A DNA stretch of 64,000 bases from Amycolatopsis sp. NBC_01488 (GTDB lineage: Bacteria > Actinomycetota > Actinomycetes > Mycobacteriales > Pseudonocardiaceae): assembly GCF_036227105.1 (NCBI RefSeq), contig NZ_CP109434.1:2174001-2238000 (forward strand). The letters are read 5' to 3'. Both the position numbers and the translations under genes were made by a program. The notes beneath the pieces were generated by a model. That model ran no database searches and was not told where the DNA came from. It saw only the letters and a program-made list of their open reading frames with translations. Shown here in pieces: positions 37,077 through 45,200 of this stretch (position 1 is its first letter; the number at the start of each line of letters is the position of its first letter).

Positions 37077-37684
37077 ACCACGACGTTGTCGAGGTAGTTG
37101 CCGCTCGACCGGTCGAACGCCCCGCCGCAGGTGATGAGCCGCAGCTCGGGGTCGGCCGTGTCGCCGTAGACCTCGTCGGTCGGGAACTGCGCCTTGGCGT
37201 AGCGGTCGACGCGGTAGACCGTGAAGACCGCCGTCCGGCCGTCGCTGCGGCCGACCCTCGCCTGCTCGCCAGGGCGCAGTTCCTTGAGCCGGGAGAAGGC
37301 GCCCGGCACGTGCTTGTAGTCGACGTGCGCGGCCAGCACCGCCGGGCCGAGCTCGCCGGGCGACGGCGCGCCGGTGAACCAGCCGACCGTCGTGGCGTCA
37401 CCGGGGACCTCGAGGCCGCCGTCCGAGGTCAGTCCGAGATCCTTGATCCCGTCGGCCCGCACCCCGATCGCCGGGATGATCAGGAAGGCCGGCTTCGCCG
37501 CCGGGAGCCCGCCGCCGGGCGGCGTGGTGGTGGTCGACGGCGCGATCCCGACCGGCGAGGCGGACGGTGGGGCGACCTCTTCCGGCGTGCGCGCCGAGAA
37601 GGCGAGGACGAGGGCCACCACCAGGACCGACCCGAGCGCGGCGGCGACCGCCGTGACCGCCGGCCACAGGCGCGGGTGCCTCAA
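37046..37684 (-). CDS. class F sortase
   Basis: 212 aa, predicted TTG start overlapping the previous stop (TTGA). An N-terminal membrane anchor (~9-30), a Pro/Thr stalk, then the sortase barrel: catalytic His in LAAHVDY, Cys in LRLITCGGAFD and Arg in VVVYARLTG. It cleaves a sorting signal and joins the protein to the cell wall or another acceptor. The gene immediately upstream encodes a likely substrate. Its 3' end overlaps the convergent helicase-associated gene by 31 bases. Confidence 0.88.
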   Translation of the reverse strand: MRHPRLWPAVTAVAAALGSVLVVALVLAFSARTPEEVAPPSASPVGIAPSTTTTPPGGGLPAAKPAFLIIPAIGVRADGIKDLGLTSDGGLEVPGDATTVGWFTGAPSPGELGPAVLAAHVDYKHVPGAFSRLKELRPGEQARVGRSDGRTAVFTVYRVDRYAKAQFPTDEVYGDTADPELRLITCGGAFDRSSGNYLDNVVVYARLTGVEA

Positions 37685-38163
37685 CTCGTGCGCCGGCGCA
37701 GGTAGAGCACCATGCCGCCGGACGCCGCCGCGGCGAGCAGCGCGCCGCTCAGCACGAGGAAACCCGGGACGCCTTCGTCCGGCTCGCCGCCGCCGGTGGC
37801 CACGCCGCCGACCGGCTTCACCTTCACCTGGTTGCCCGTCGTGGGCTTCTTGGTGGATTTCGGCGCCGAGTGGGTCTTCGCCGTGGTCGCCGGTTGTTCG
37901 GAGGTCGGCGTTCGAGTGCTCTCCTGCGGCCGGTGGGGCAACGACTCGCAGGCGATTCCGTCGTGGTCGGCGTCCAGGCGGTTCGGATCGGCCGGATCCT
38001 GATCGAGAACCGCTTGCGCGTCTTCTTGGTATTGGAAGTCCGAGCAGTCTTTGTCGGCGACGAGCGGGGTCGCGAGCTGCGCGGACGCGGGAGAAACAAA
38101 GCCGACGAGAGCGAGCCCGGCAACGGCCGCGGCCGTCGTCAGGGCACGACGAAACAAGGACAC
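37681..38163 (-). CDS. excalibur-domain surface protein with sortase F sorting signal
   Basis: 160 aa. Signal peptide (1-~28), excalibur calcium-binding motif (KDCSDFQYQEDAQAV...DADHDGIACESL, the DxDxDGxxCE loop), a Thr/Lys/Pro stalk, and a C-terminal KPVGGVATGGG motif followed by a membrane helix and RRRTS. The (P)xGxxxTGGG motif plus helix plus basic tail is what class F sortases recognise. The coupled sortase gene supports this. Confidence 0.85.
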   Translation of the reverse strand: MSLFRRALTTAAAVAGLALVGFVSPASAQLATPLVADKDCSDFQYQEDAQAVLDQDPADPNRLDADHDGIACESLPHRPQESTRTPTSEQPATTAKTHSAPKSTKKPTTGNQVKVKPVGGVATGGGEPDEGVPGFLVLSGALLAAAASGGMVLYLRRRTS

Positions 38164-38257
38164 CGGAAGGTCCTAATCAGTTCTGGGAGTGGGCTATCCG
38201 GCACACTCCTGGTGGTAGCCGGCCGGCAGGTGAGCACTCGTGGGTCCTGGACGCTTG

Positions 38258-38413
38258 AGTCCTGATGAAAGACCGTGCCCCTGTCGGTGGCTGGGAGAGT
38301 TGATCGCTGCTGGGATGTCGTGCCGCGCGTGGTGGTGGCGTGAGCACTGTGTGATTAGGTCGCTGATGGTTCTCCCCGCCGGCTGCTCAGGGTGATCGAG
38401 ATCGGGAGGATCG
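38258..38413 (+). ncRNA. candidate IS110 bridge RNA region
   Basis: The ~155 bases upstream of the IS110 transposase are non-coding and strongly structured. In IS110-type elements a bridge RNA is encoded in the left end, ahead of the recombinase, and pairs with donor and target DNA. A segment here (38306-38319, GCTGCTGGGATGTC) nearly repeats the sequence at the right end of the element (39645-39658, GCTCCTGGGATGTC), as expected if a guide loop matches donor DNA. Ends and folding are not established. Confidence 0.35.
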
Positions 38414-39637
38414 TTGCGGCTGTTCGTAGGGGATGACTGGGCTGAGGACCATCACGATGTGGAGGTGATGGACGGTTCCGGGCGCAGGCTGGCCAAGGCC
38501 CGGCTGCCCGAAGGCGTCACGGGGATGGCCCGGCTGCACGCGATGATCGGTGAGCTGACCGGGGACGACACCGACACCCTCGAGGTGCTCGTCGGGATCG
38601 AGACCGACCGAGGCCCGTGGATCCGGGCACTGGTCGCTGCCGGATACACGGTGCTGGCGGTCAACCCGTTGCAAGCGGCCAGGTTCCGCGACCGGCTCGG
38701 GGTCTCCGGGGCCAAGAGCGACGCCGGTGATGCCCATGTGCTGGCCGACATGGTCCGCACCCACGGCCACGAGCTGCGGCCGGTCGCCGGGGACAGCCCC
38801 GAGGCCGAGGCGGTCAAGGTCGTGGCCCGTACTCACAAAACCCTGATCTGGGAACGGACCCGCCACACCCAGCGGCTGCGGCACGCCTTGCGGGACTACT
38901 TCCCCGCCGCGCTGATCGCGTTCACCGACCTCGACGCCGCCGACACCCTGGAACTGCTCGGCAAGGCCCCCACCCCGGCCCGGGCCGCCCGGCTGACGAT
39001 CGCGCAGATCAGCGCCGCGTTGACACGCGCGCGCCGCAAGGACATCGCCGGGAAAGCGGCGGGAATTCAGGCGGCCTTGCGCGCTGAGCACCTGGCCCAG
39101 CCCGATGTCGTGGTTGCCGCCTACGCCGCCTCGGTCCAGGCGCTGCTGGCGGTGCTGACTGTCCTGGACGCTCAGGTCAAGACTCTGCAAGGGCAGGTCG
39201 AGGCCTATTTTGGGCAGCACCCGGCCGCTGAGATCATCCTGTCCCAGCCTGGTCTGGGATCGGTTCTTGGCGCCCGGGTGCTCGCAGAGTTCGGCGACGA
39301 CTCCCACCGCTACACCTCGGCCAAGGCCCGCAAGAACTACGCCGGGACTTCCCCGATCACCCGTGCCTCGGGCAAGAAGAAGGTTGCCCTGGCCCGGTTC
39401 GTGCACAATGACCGGCTCATCGACGCCCTGATGAGCCAGGCACAGAGCGCGTTGCTGCACTCGCCCGGCGCCCGTGCATACTACGACCGGCAGAAAGCCC
39501 GCGGCGCTGGCCACAACGCCGCTCTGCGTCAGCTCGCCAACCGACTCGTCGGTCTTCTCCATGGCTGTCTCACAAACGGCACCCTTTATGACGAGCGGAC
39601 TGCCTGGTCGCATCACGCCGAGAACGTTGCTGCTTGA
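38414..39637 (+). CDS. IS110-family transposase (DEDD/serine recombinase)
   Basis: 407 aa, TTG start with GGGAGG upstream. The N-terminal RuvC-like DEDD domain (Asp in VGDDWAEDHHDV, Glu in GIETDRGPW, Asp pair in GAKSDAGDAHVLADM) and the C-terminal transposase_20 domain (ILSQPGLGSVLGARVLAEFGDD...NYAGTSPITRASGKKK) with a conserved Ser are complete. No internal stop or frameshift, so it may be active. It cuts and joins DNA guided by a bridge RNA. Confidence 0.92.
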   Translation: MRLFVGDDWAEDHHDVEVMDGSGRRLAKARLPEGVTGMARLHAMIGELTGDDTDTLEVLVGIETDRGPWIRALVAAGYTVLAVNPLQAARFRDRLGVSGAKSDAGDAHVLADMVRTHGHELRPVAGDSPEAEAVKVVARTHKTLIWERTRHTQRLRHALRDYFPAALIAFTDLDAADTLELLGKAPTPARAARLTIAQISAALTRARRKDIAGKAAGIQAALRAEHLAQPDVVVAAYAASVQALLAVLTVLDAQVKTLQGQVEAYFGQHPAAEIILSQPGLGSVLGARVLAEFGDDSHRYTSAKARKNYAGTSPITRASGKKKVALARFVHNDRLIDALMSQAQSALLHSPGARAYYDRQKARGAGHNAALRQLANRLVGLLHGCLTNGTLYDERTAWSHHAENVAA

Positions 39638-39931
39638 CATCTACGCTCCTGGGATGTCTTTCAGGAAGAATCGGGCGATTGCGTGGTTACTATCGCGACC
39701 ACGTCCGGCCTGTTACGAACCATTCCGGAATTTCGGGAACGCCAAAGCCTCACCAGTATCCGGCGGGCTCGTGATTCTTCACCATTCGCCGTCGACCTGC
39801 GGAATCAGCGGCGAGAATGCATACCGGCGGGAATGTTACGAGATCCGCGGTCACACTTTGGGGGTAATTGATCGGTGTGACGTGCGAACCAGCCGTCACC
39901 GCGGCGCCGACGTACCCCGTAACCTGGGCAG
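39638..39931. other. intergenic stretch behind IS110
   Basis: About 290 bases with lower GC than the flanks. It holds the right end of the IS element (to ~39658) and, at its far end, the leaderless promoter of the response regulator. A 62-codon frame in it shows no coding bias or homology that I recognise and is not called. Confidence 0.5.
39920..39925 (+). promoter_or_regulatory. -10 box of a leaderless promoter
   Basis: TAACCT ends six bases before the ATG of the response regulator at 39932; no ribosome-binding site between. Confidence 0.55.
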
Positions 39932-40558
39932 ATGCCGATCCAGGTACTGCTCGTCGACGACCACGAGGTGGTCCGCCGCGGGCTTCGCGACCTCCTCGGC
40001 GACGAACCCGACATCGAGGTCGTCGCCGAGGCGAGCAGCGTCGAAGAGGCGCTGGCGGTGGCACTGCACGTCGAGCCGGAGGTGGCGGTGGTCGACGTCC
40101 GCCTCGGCGATGGCGACGGCATCACGCTCTGCCGCGAACTGCGGTCCAAGCCGAATCCGCCGGCCTGCCTGATGCTCACCGCGTTCGACGACGAGGAGGC
40201 GATGGTCGGCGCGATCATGGCCGGCGCCGCGGGCTACCTGCTGAAGCAGGTGCGCGGGCAGGACGTCGTGAACGCGGTGCGCGAGGTCGCGGCCGGGCGG
40301 TCGCTGCTGGACCCGGTGAGCACCGCGCGGGTGCTGGACAAGATGCGCCACCCGCCGACGGACGAGCTGGCGACGCTGACCGAGCGCGAGCGGGACGTGC
40401 TGGAGCTGATCGGCCAGGGCCTGTCGAACCGCGAGATCGCCGAGCGGCTGTTCCTCGCCGAGAAGACGGTCAAGAACTACGTCACGTCGGTGCTGGCGAA
40501 GCTCGGCATGCAACGCCGGACGCAGGCCGCCGCCTGGATCGCGCGCCGGGAAAAGTAA
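39932..40558 (+). CDS. NarL/FixJ-type response regulator
   Basis: 208 aa. Receiver domain (1-~120) with acidic pocket DD at 9-10, phospho-acceptor Asp55 (VAVVDVRLGDGDG), Thr in MLTAFDD and Lys in YLLKQVRG; LuxR-type helix-turn-helix (~145-205: LTERERDVLELIGQGLSNREIAERLFLAEKTVKNYVTSVLAKL). It resembles the DevR/LiaR group and probably pairs with the convergently read GAF kinase at 40770. Two-component partners in convergent orientation are unusual. Confidence 0.92.
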   Translation: MPIQVLLVDDHEVVRRGLRDLLGDEPDIEVVAEASSVEEALAVALHVEPEVAVVDVRLGDGDGITLCRELRSKPNPPACLMLTAFDDEEAMVGAIMAGAAGYLLKQVRGQDVVNAVREVAAGRSLLDPVSTARVLDKMRHPPTDELATLTERERDVLELIGQGLSNREIAERLFLAEKTVKNYVTSVLAKLGMQRRTQAAAWIARREK

Positions 40559-40672
40559 CTCCCGGTGGCGGTCGTGTCCGCAAGCCGCCGTTCGCTGCGT
40601 CCTTTTCAGCCGTCGTCACGGTCCGCCACGCCGATCGGCGGTTTTGTCGTGCCAGTTTCACTCGAACGTGAG

Positions 40673-40688
40673 TCGAATATGTGTTCGA
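40673..40688 (+). promoter_or_regulatory. SOS (LexA) box
   Basis: TCGAAT ATGT GTTCGA matches the actinobacterial LexA consensus TCGAAC-N4-GTTCGA at 11 of 12 fixed positions. It lies just upstream of a -10-like TACGAT (40697-40702). Confidence 0.6.
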
Positions 40689-40696
40689 TGGGCCGG

Positions 40697-40749
40697 TACG
40701 ATCTTCAGTGAGGGCGAGGAAGGGAGGCTGGATGACCCGAGAAGGTTAG
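40697..40749 (+). pseudogene. orphan SOS promoter with ribosome-binding site and stub reading frame
   Basis: Behind the LexA box are a -10-like TACGAT, a strong GGAAGGGAGG and an ATG at 40732, but the frame ends after five codons (MTREG then TAG). All the signals for an SOS-induced gene are present without the gene. Immediately downstream a 13-base sequence containing TCAGTCAAGTGG is duplicated at the kinase stop codon (~40758-40782), a possible deletion scar. Confidence 0.45.
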
Positions 40750-40769
40750 ATCGCGGTCAGTCAAGTGGT

Positions 40770-42230
40770 TCAGTCAAGTGGGAGGTCGAACGCGACGAGC
40801 GTGCCGAGGCTGGGCGAGGAGTTCAGGAAGAACTTGCCGCCGGCGGCGTCCGCGCGTTCGGCGAGATGACGCAGGCCACGGGTGGCGACGCCTTGGGGGA
40901 CACCGGAACCGTTGTCCCGGACACGGAGTTTCACGCCGCCGGAGTCCCTGGTCAGGGTCACGCGGGTCTCGCTCGCACCGGAGTGTCTGACCACATTGGA
41001 CAGTGCTTCGCGCAGGGCGGCCCGGATGTGGTCAGCGCGTTCGGCGGGGATGTCGGCGAATTCGCCGGACAGCTCCAGGGTCGGCGGGTATCCGAGCAGC
41101 TCGCCGGCGATGCGGACCTCGCCGCGCGCCGACTCGGCGAGGTCGGTGGGCGTGCCGGTGTCGTGGCGAGGCTCCGGTGACCTCAGCGCGCGCACGGTAC
41201 CCCGGATCTCTTCGATGGTCTGGTCGAGCTGGTCGATCGCATCCGAAAGCCGCACGCCATCGGCCTGGGCGAACCGCTTGCGCATGTTGCGCCGCACGCG
41301 GTCGAGCTGCATCCCGGCGCCGTAGAGCCGCTGGACGATGACGTCGTGGAGTTCGCGAGCGATGCGTTCCCGCTCTTCGTAGAGAGCGACGCGGTGACGA
41401 GCATTGGCCCCTTCGGCGAGCGCGAGCACGACACCGGCTTGAGCGGCGAAGGCAACGAGCATCTCAACGGTCCCAGGAGAGAACGGCTCGCGTCCCCGCT
41501 TCCGGTAAACGGTGAGCGCCCCCAGCACCCGCCCCCCAGACCCGAACGGCGCAGCGGCAAAGGGCCCATACCCGTGAAGTTCGGCGGGCACGAAGGGCGC
41601 GGTCCGAGGATCGACGGTGAAGTCGGCGCTGGCCACGGGCTCACCACCGCGCGCAACCCGCCCAGCGGCCGAGTCGGCGGGAAGGGCCAGTCCTCGCAGG
41701 AACTCCCCCGCACTCGTGGCGGGCTCGCCAAGCGGCGTCGATCGCTCTCCGGCCGCGGGTCCTGCGCTGGTCGATCGCTCTCCGGCTACGAGTCCAGCAG
41801 CGCCGGCCGCGCTCGCCTCACCCATCGAGGAACGCGATCCGCCCACACGCCCCTCACCAGCCGGCCCCGCATCGAGCGGGGCGGGTGGCTCACCGGCCTG
41901 AGTTCCTGGTGCCCGGCGGCCCGCCGCGGTCCCTGCAACGGCCGCACTCCGATCGCTCGGCGCTACGCCTGCGACCGTCTCGCCTTCGGGCCGCGCGGAT
42001 TCCGCAGCCGTCGGGTGGGCGGTGGCGTAGTGCGCTGCCTCGACGACCACTCGGCCGTCGTCGGCGCTGACCATGGCCAGGCCCAGGTCCGCGTCCGCGA
42101 GTTCGGCTGCCCTGGCGACGACCGTGTCCAGCACCGCTCCGGGGTCGTCGCCGGACAGGGCGGTGCTCGTGATCTCGGTGGCGGCGGACAGCGCCCGCGC
42201 GGCAAGCGTCGGATCCATGAGTTCCGTCAT
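40770..42230 (-). CDS. GAF-domain sensor histidine kinase (DevS/LiaS-like)
   Basis: 486 aa from ATG (MTELMDPT). A GAF domain (residues ~15-275) is followed by a HisKA_3 dimerisation helix with phospho-acceptor His295 (YEERERIARELHDVIVQRLYGAGMQL) and a C-terminal ATPase domain (ALREALSNVVRHSGA, LRVRDNGSG). No membrane segment, so a cytoplasmic sensor. The GAF domain is split by ~105 low-complexity residues (71-175) rich in Ala, Gly, Ser and Pro, with an 11-residue repeat around GERST. It lies 47 bases behind cydDC and may share its transcript; redox sensing is inferred. Confidence 0.88.
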   Translation of the reverse strand: MTELMDPTLAARALSAATEITSTALSGDDPGAVLDTVVARAAELADADLGLAMVSADDGRVVVEAAHYATAHPTAAESARPEGETVAGVAPSDRSAAVAGTAAGRRAPGTQAGEPPAPLDAGPAGEGRVGGSRSSMGEASAAGAAGLVAGERSTSAGPAAGERSTPLGEPATSAGEFLRGLALPADSAAGRVARGGEPVASADFTVDPRTAPFVPAELHGYGPFAAAPFGSGGRVLGALTVYRKRGREPFSPGTVEMLVAFAAQAGVVLALAEGANARHRVALYEERERIARELHDVIVQRLYGAGMQLDRVRRNMRKRFAQADGVRLSDAIDQLDQTIEEIRGTVRALRSPEPRHDTGTPTDLAESARGEVRIAGELLGYPPTLELSGEFADIPAERADHIRAALREALSNVVRHSGASETRVTLTRDSGGVKLRVRDNGSGVPQGVATRGLRHLAERADAAGGKFFLNSSPSLGTLVAFDLPLD

Positions 42231-42277
42231 TATCGCGCGACGCTGCGGCGGCGCGGCAAGCACGCATCGGGAATCGA

Positions 42278-45200
42278 TCACGACACCGGCACCCGTGCGA
42301 CGACCCGGCCGTCGCGGACCTCGAACACCACGTCCGCGCCGTCGGCCTCCTCGGCTCGGTGGGTCACGTGCACGACCGTCCGGCCCGCCAGCGCCTCACG
42401 CAGGTGCGCGCGCACGACTTGCGCTGTCGGCTCGTCGAGGTGGGCGGTCGGCTCGTCGAGCAGCACCAGCCCAGCCGACGGCGCCCCGAGCAGCGCCCGC
42501 GCCAGCGCGACGCGCTGTGCCTGCCCACCCGACAGTCCGCTGCCACCGCTGCCCAGCACCGTCGACGGGTCGACGTCGGCGAGCGCGGCCTGCCGCAACG
42601 CTTCGCGCAGGTCGTCGGCCGTCGCCGTGGGCTGTGCGAGACGGAGGTTCTCGGCGACCGTGGTGGCCGCGAGCATCGGCTGCTGAGGTGCCCACGCAAC
42701 CTCGCCCGGCACGGCGACGACGCCGCGCCGAGGAGCGAGAAAGCCCAGCAACGCGGCAACGAGAGTCGACTTGCCCGCCCCGCTCGGCCCCACCACCGCG
42801 GCATACGTGCCCGGCTCGAGATCGAAGTCGACATCGTGAAGGATCACCGGTCCGCCGGGCCACCCGAGATCGGCTCCCCGCAGCACAACGCGATGCCCGG
42901 CCTCGACATCAGCCGCACCCGGCGCACGGCGATGCCCGGCCTCGGCATCAGCCCCACCCGGCGCACGGCGATGCCCACCCGCAACGCCCTGCTGGACCTC
43001 ATCCTCGGCCGGCCCGGGTGTGTCAGCCAGACGCCCGCGGGCACCCTGCAACATCCCCCAGTGCCGGGCCGCCGGTGGCGGCGGCGCTAGCACCTCGGCC
43101 GGCGCGGGTGTGTCAGCCAGGCGTCGGCGGGCACACTGCAACGTGTCCCAGTGCTGGGCCACCGGTGGCAGCAGCGCCAGCACCTCGGCCAGCGCCAGCG
43201 GCACCAACGCCAGCAGCGGCGCCAGCACCGGATCAAGCTGCCCCGCCGTGACCGCTTGAGCCGCGAGCGCCGTGCTCACCACCGCCGCCGTGCCGCAGGC
43301 CAGCGCGATCAGGGCTTCCGCCGCCCCCGCGCCGAACGCCTGGCGGCGCGCCTGCCTCGCCAACCGCGTGTCGGCCTCGGCGAGAACGTCGCGGTGGGCG
43401 CGATCCGCACCGAACGCGAGCAGTTCGGCCGCCGCTTCGAACAGCACCAAGACTCGGGACGCCACCTCGCGGCGGCCGTCCGCCAGCGCCGACGTCGCCC
43501 GGCGTTCGGCGCGCAACGCGACCCACGGCGCGCACAGGCCGACCACCACCGCCGCCGACAACGCCAGGCCGGCCGCCGGGAGCACCCACGTCTGCACGGC
43601 GATCGCTCCCGCCGCGACCAGCGCCACCACCAGCGGCGGCGACACCACCCGCGGCAGCAGGTCGCGGACCGTGTCGACGTCGGCGACCAGGCGACGCTGG
43701 CCCTCCCCGGCACGCAGGCTCCGTGCAGGGCCGAGGCGGACCAGCGAATTCCACAGCCGCACCCGGAGGCGGCCGGCGATGCGGAACGCTGCGTCGTGCG
43801 TGACCAGGCGTTCGACGTACCGCAGCGCGGCGCGGCCCAGTCCGAACGCGCGGACGCCGACGACCGCGACCGTCAACGTCAAGATCGGCGGCTGCTGCGA
43901 CGCTTTGGCGATCAGCCAGCCCGACGTCGCCGTCAGCGCCACGCCGGCCAGCAACGCGACCGCGCCCAGCACCGCGCCGCCGAAGAGCCGTCCGTCGAGC
44001 AACGCCCGCCACGGCAGCGGCGCGCCCGGATCGTCCACAGTGGACTCTGAGGGAAGCGCCGGTACGTCCGGCGGCAGGTCGACCGCCACCGTGTGCTCGT
44101 GCGCCGCGATGATCGCCGCGGCGCCGTCGTCGACCGCTCGCTGGACCGCGGCGAGCACCAGTCGCGCGCTGGCTTCGTCGAGGTGGGCCGTCGGCTCGTC
44201 GAGCAGGAGCAGCCACGCGCCCTCCCGCACCCGCAGCAGCGCCCGGGCGACGGCGACGCGCTGGCGTTGCCCCAGCGAAAGCTGCGTCACCGGGCGACCC
44301 GCGAGCCCGTCGAGGCCGAGTTCGGCGAGCCCGGCGTCCGAACCCAGCTCCTCGCGGACCGTGCCGCCGGTGAACACCGGCGACTGCGGCACCCACGCCA
44401 CCTGCTCGCGCCAGCGCGCGAGATCGGCGTCGGCCAGGTTCGTGGAACCGACCGTGATGACGCCGTCGTGAACCGGGACGAACCCGAGCAGCGCCGAAAG
44501 CGTCGTCGACTTGCCGCCGCCGCTCGGGGCGCGCAGCCAGACCGTCTCGCCCGGGCGGACCGTGAACGTCTCACCGTCGGGCGCGAACCCGCCGCGTCGC
44601 GCGACGCGCAGGGACGACACGCGCAGCTCGCCCGGCGAAACGACCTCGGTGCCGGCAGGAGGCACCGGCACGGCCAGCAGGTCCGCGACGCGCCGGACCG
44701 CTTCGACGCCGTCCTCGCTGGCGTGGAACGCGGCGCCGACCGCGCGCAGCGGCTGGTAGCACTCCGGCGCGAGGATCAGCACGCCGAGGCCGATGGCCAG
44801 CGGCAGGTGCCCGCCGACGAGCCGGACGCCGATCACCACCGCGACGAGCGCGACCGACAGGGTCGCGATCAGCTCGAGCACGAACGCCGAGGAGAATGCG
44901 ACCTTCAACGTCTTGAGCGTGGCGCGGCGGTGGCGTTCGGACAGCTGCCGGACCGTCTCGCCCTGCGCGGCGGCGCGGCGGAACGCGGTCAGCACCGGCA
45001 GCACGCGCACGAGCTCGAGCAGGCGTCCGGACATCCGGTGCGTCGCGTCGGTCGCGCCGGCGACGCGGCCGGCCGTGAACTTCCCGACGAGGATCGCGAA
45101 CACCGGCAGCAGCGGCACGGTCAGCGCGACGATCACGCCGGACGGCCAGTCGGCGAACAGGATCGCCGCACCGGCGCCGAGCGGCACGACCGCGGTCGTC

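Larger units (their letters stand above)
38258..39658 (+). mobile_element. IS110-family insertion sequence
   Basis: It consists of one intact transposase gene, a non-coding left part and a short right part just behind the gene. IS110 elements lack terminal inverted repeats and usually make no target duplication, so the exact ends cannot be read; those given are estimates from the non-coding segments and the repeated GCT(G/C)CTGGGATGTC. It sits between the surface-protein/sortase pair and the response regulator, without breaking a recognisable gene. Confidence 0.6.

Noticed and set aside
38387..39640. Antisense frame of 417 codons across the IS110 transposase
   Set aside because: Shadow of the transposase gene; composition is atypical for a protein and no motif is recognisable.
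39683..39871. 62-codon frame behind the IS element
   Set aside because: No ribosome-binding site, no third-position GC bias and no recognisable similarity; it lies in a promoter region.
40732..40749. Five-codon frame behind the SOS box as a functional leader peptide
   Set aside because: Nothing follows on the same strand that it could attenuate; it fits better as the stub of a lost gene.
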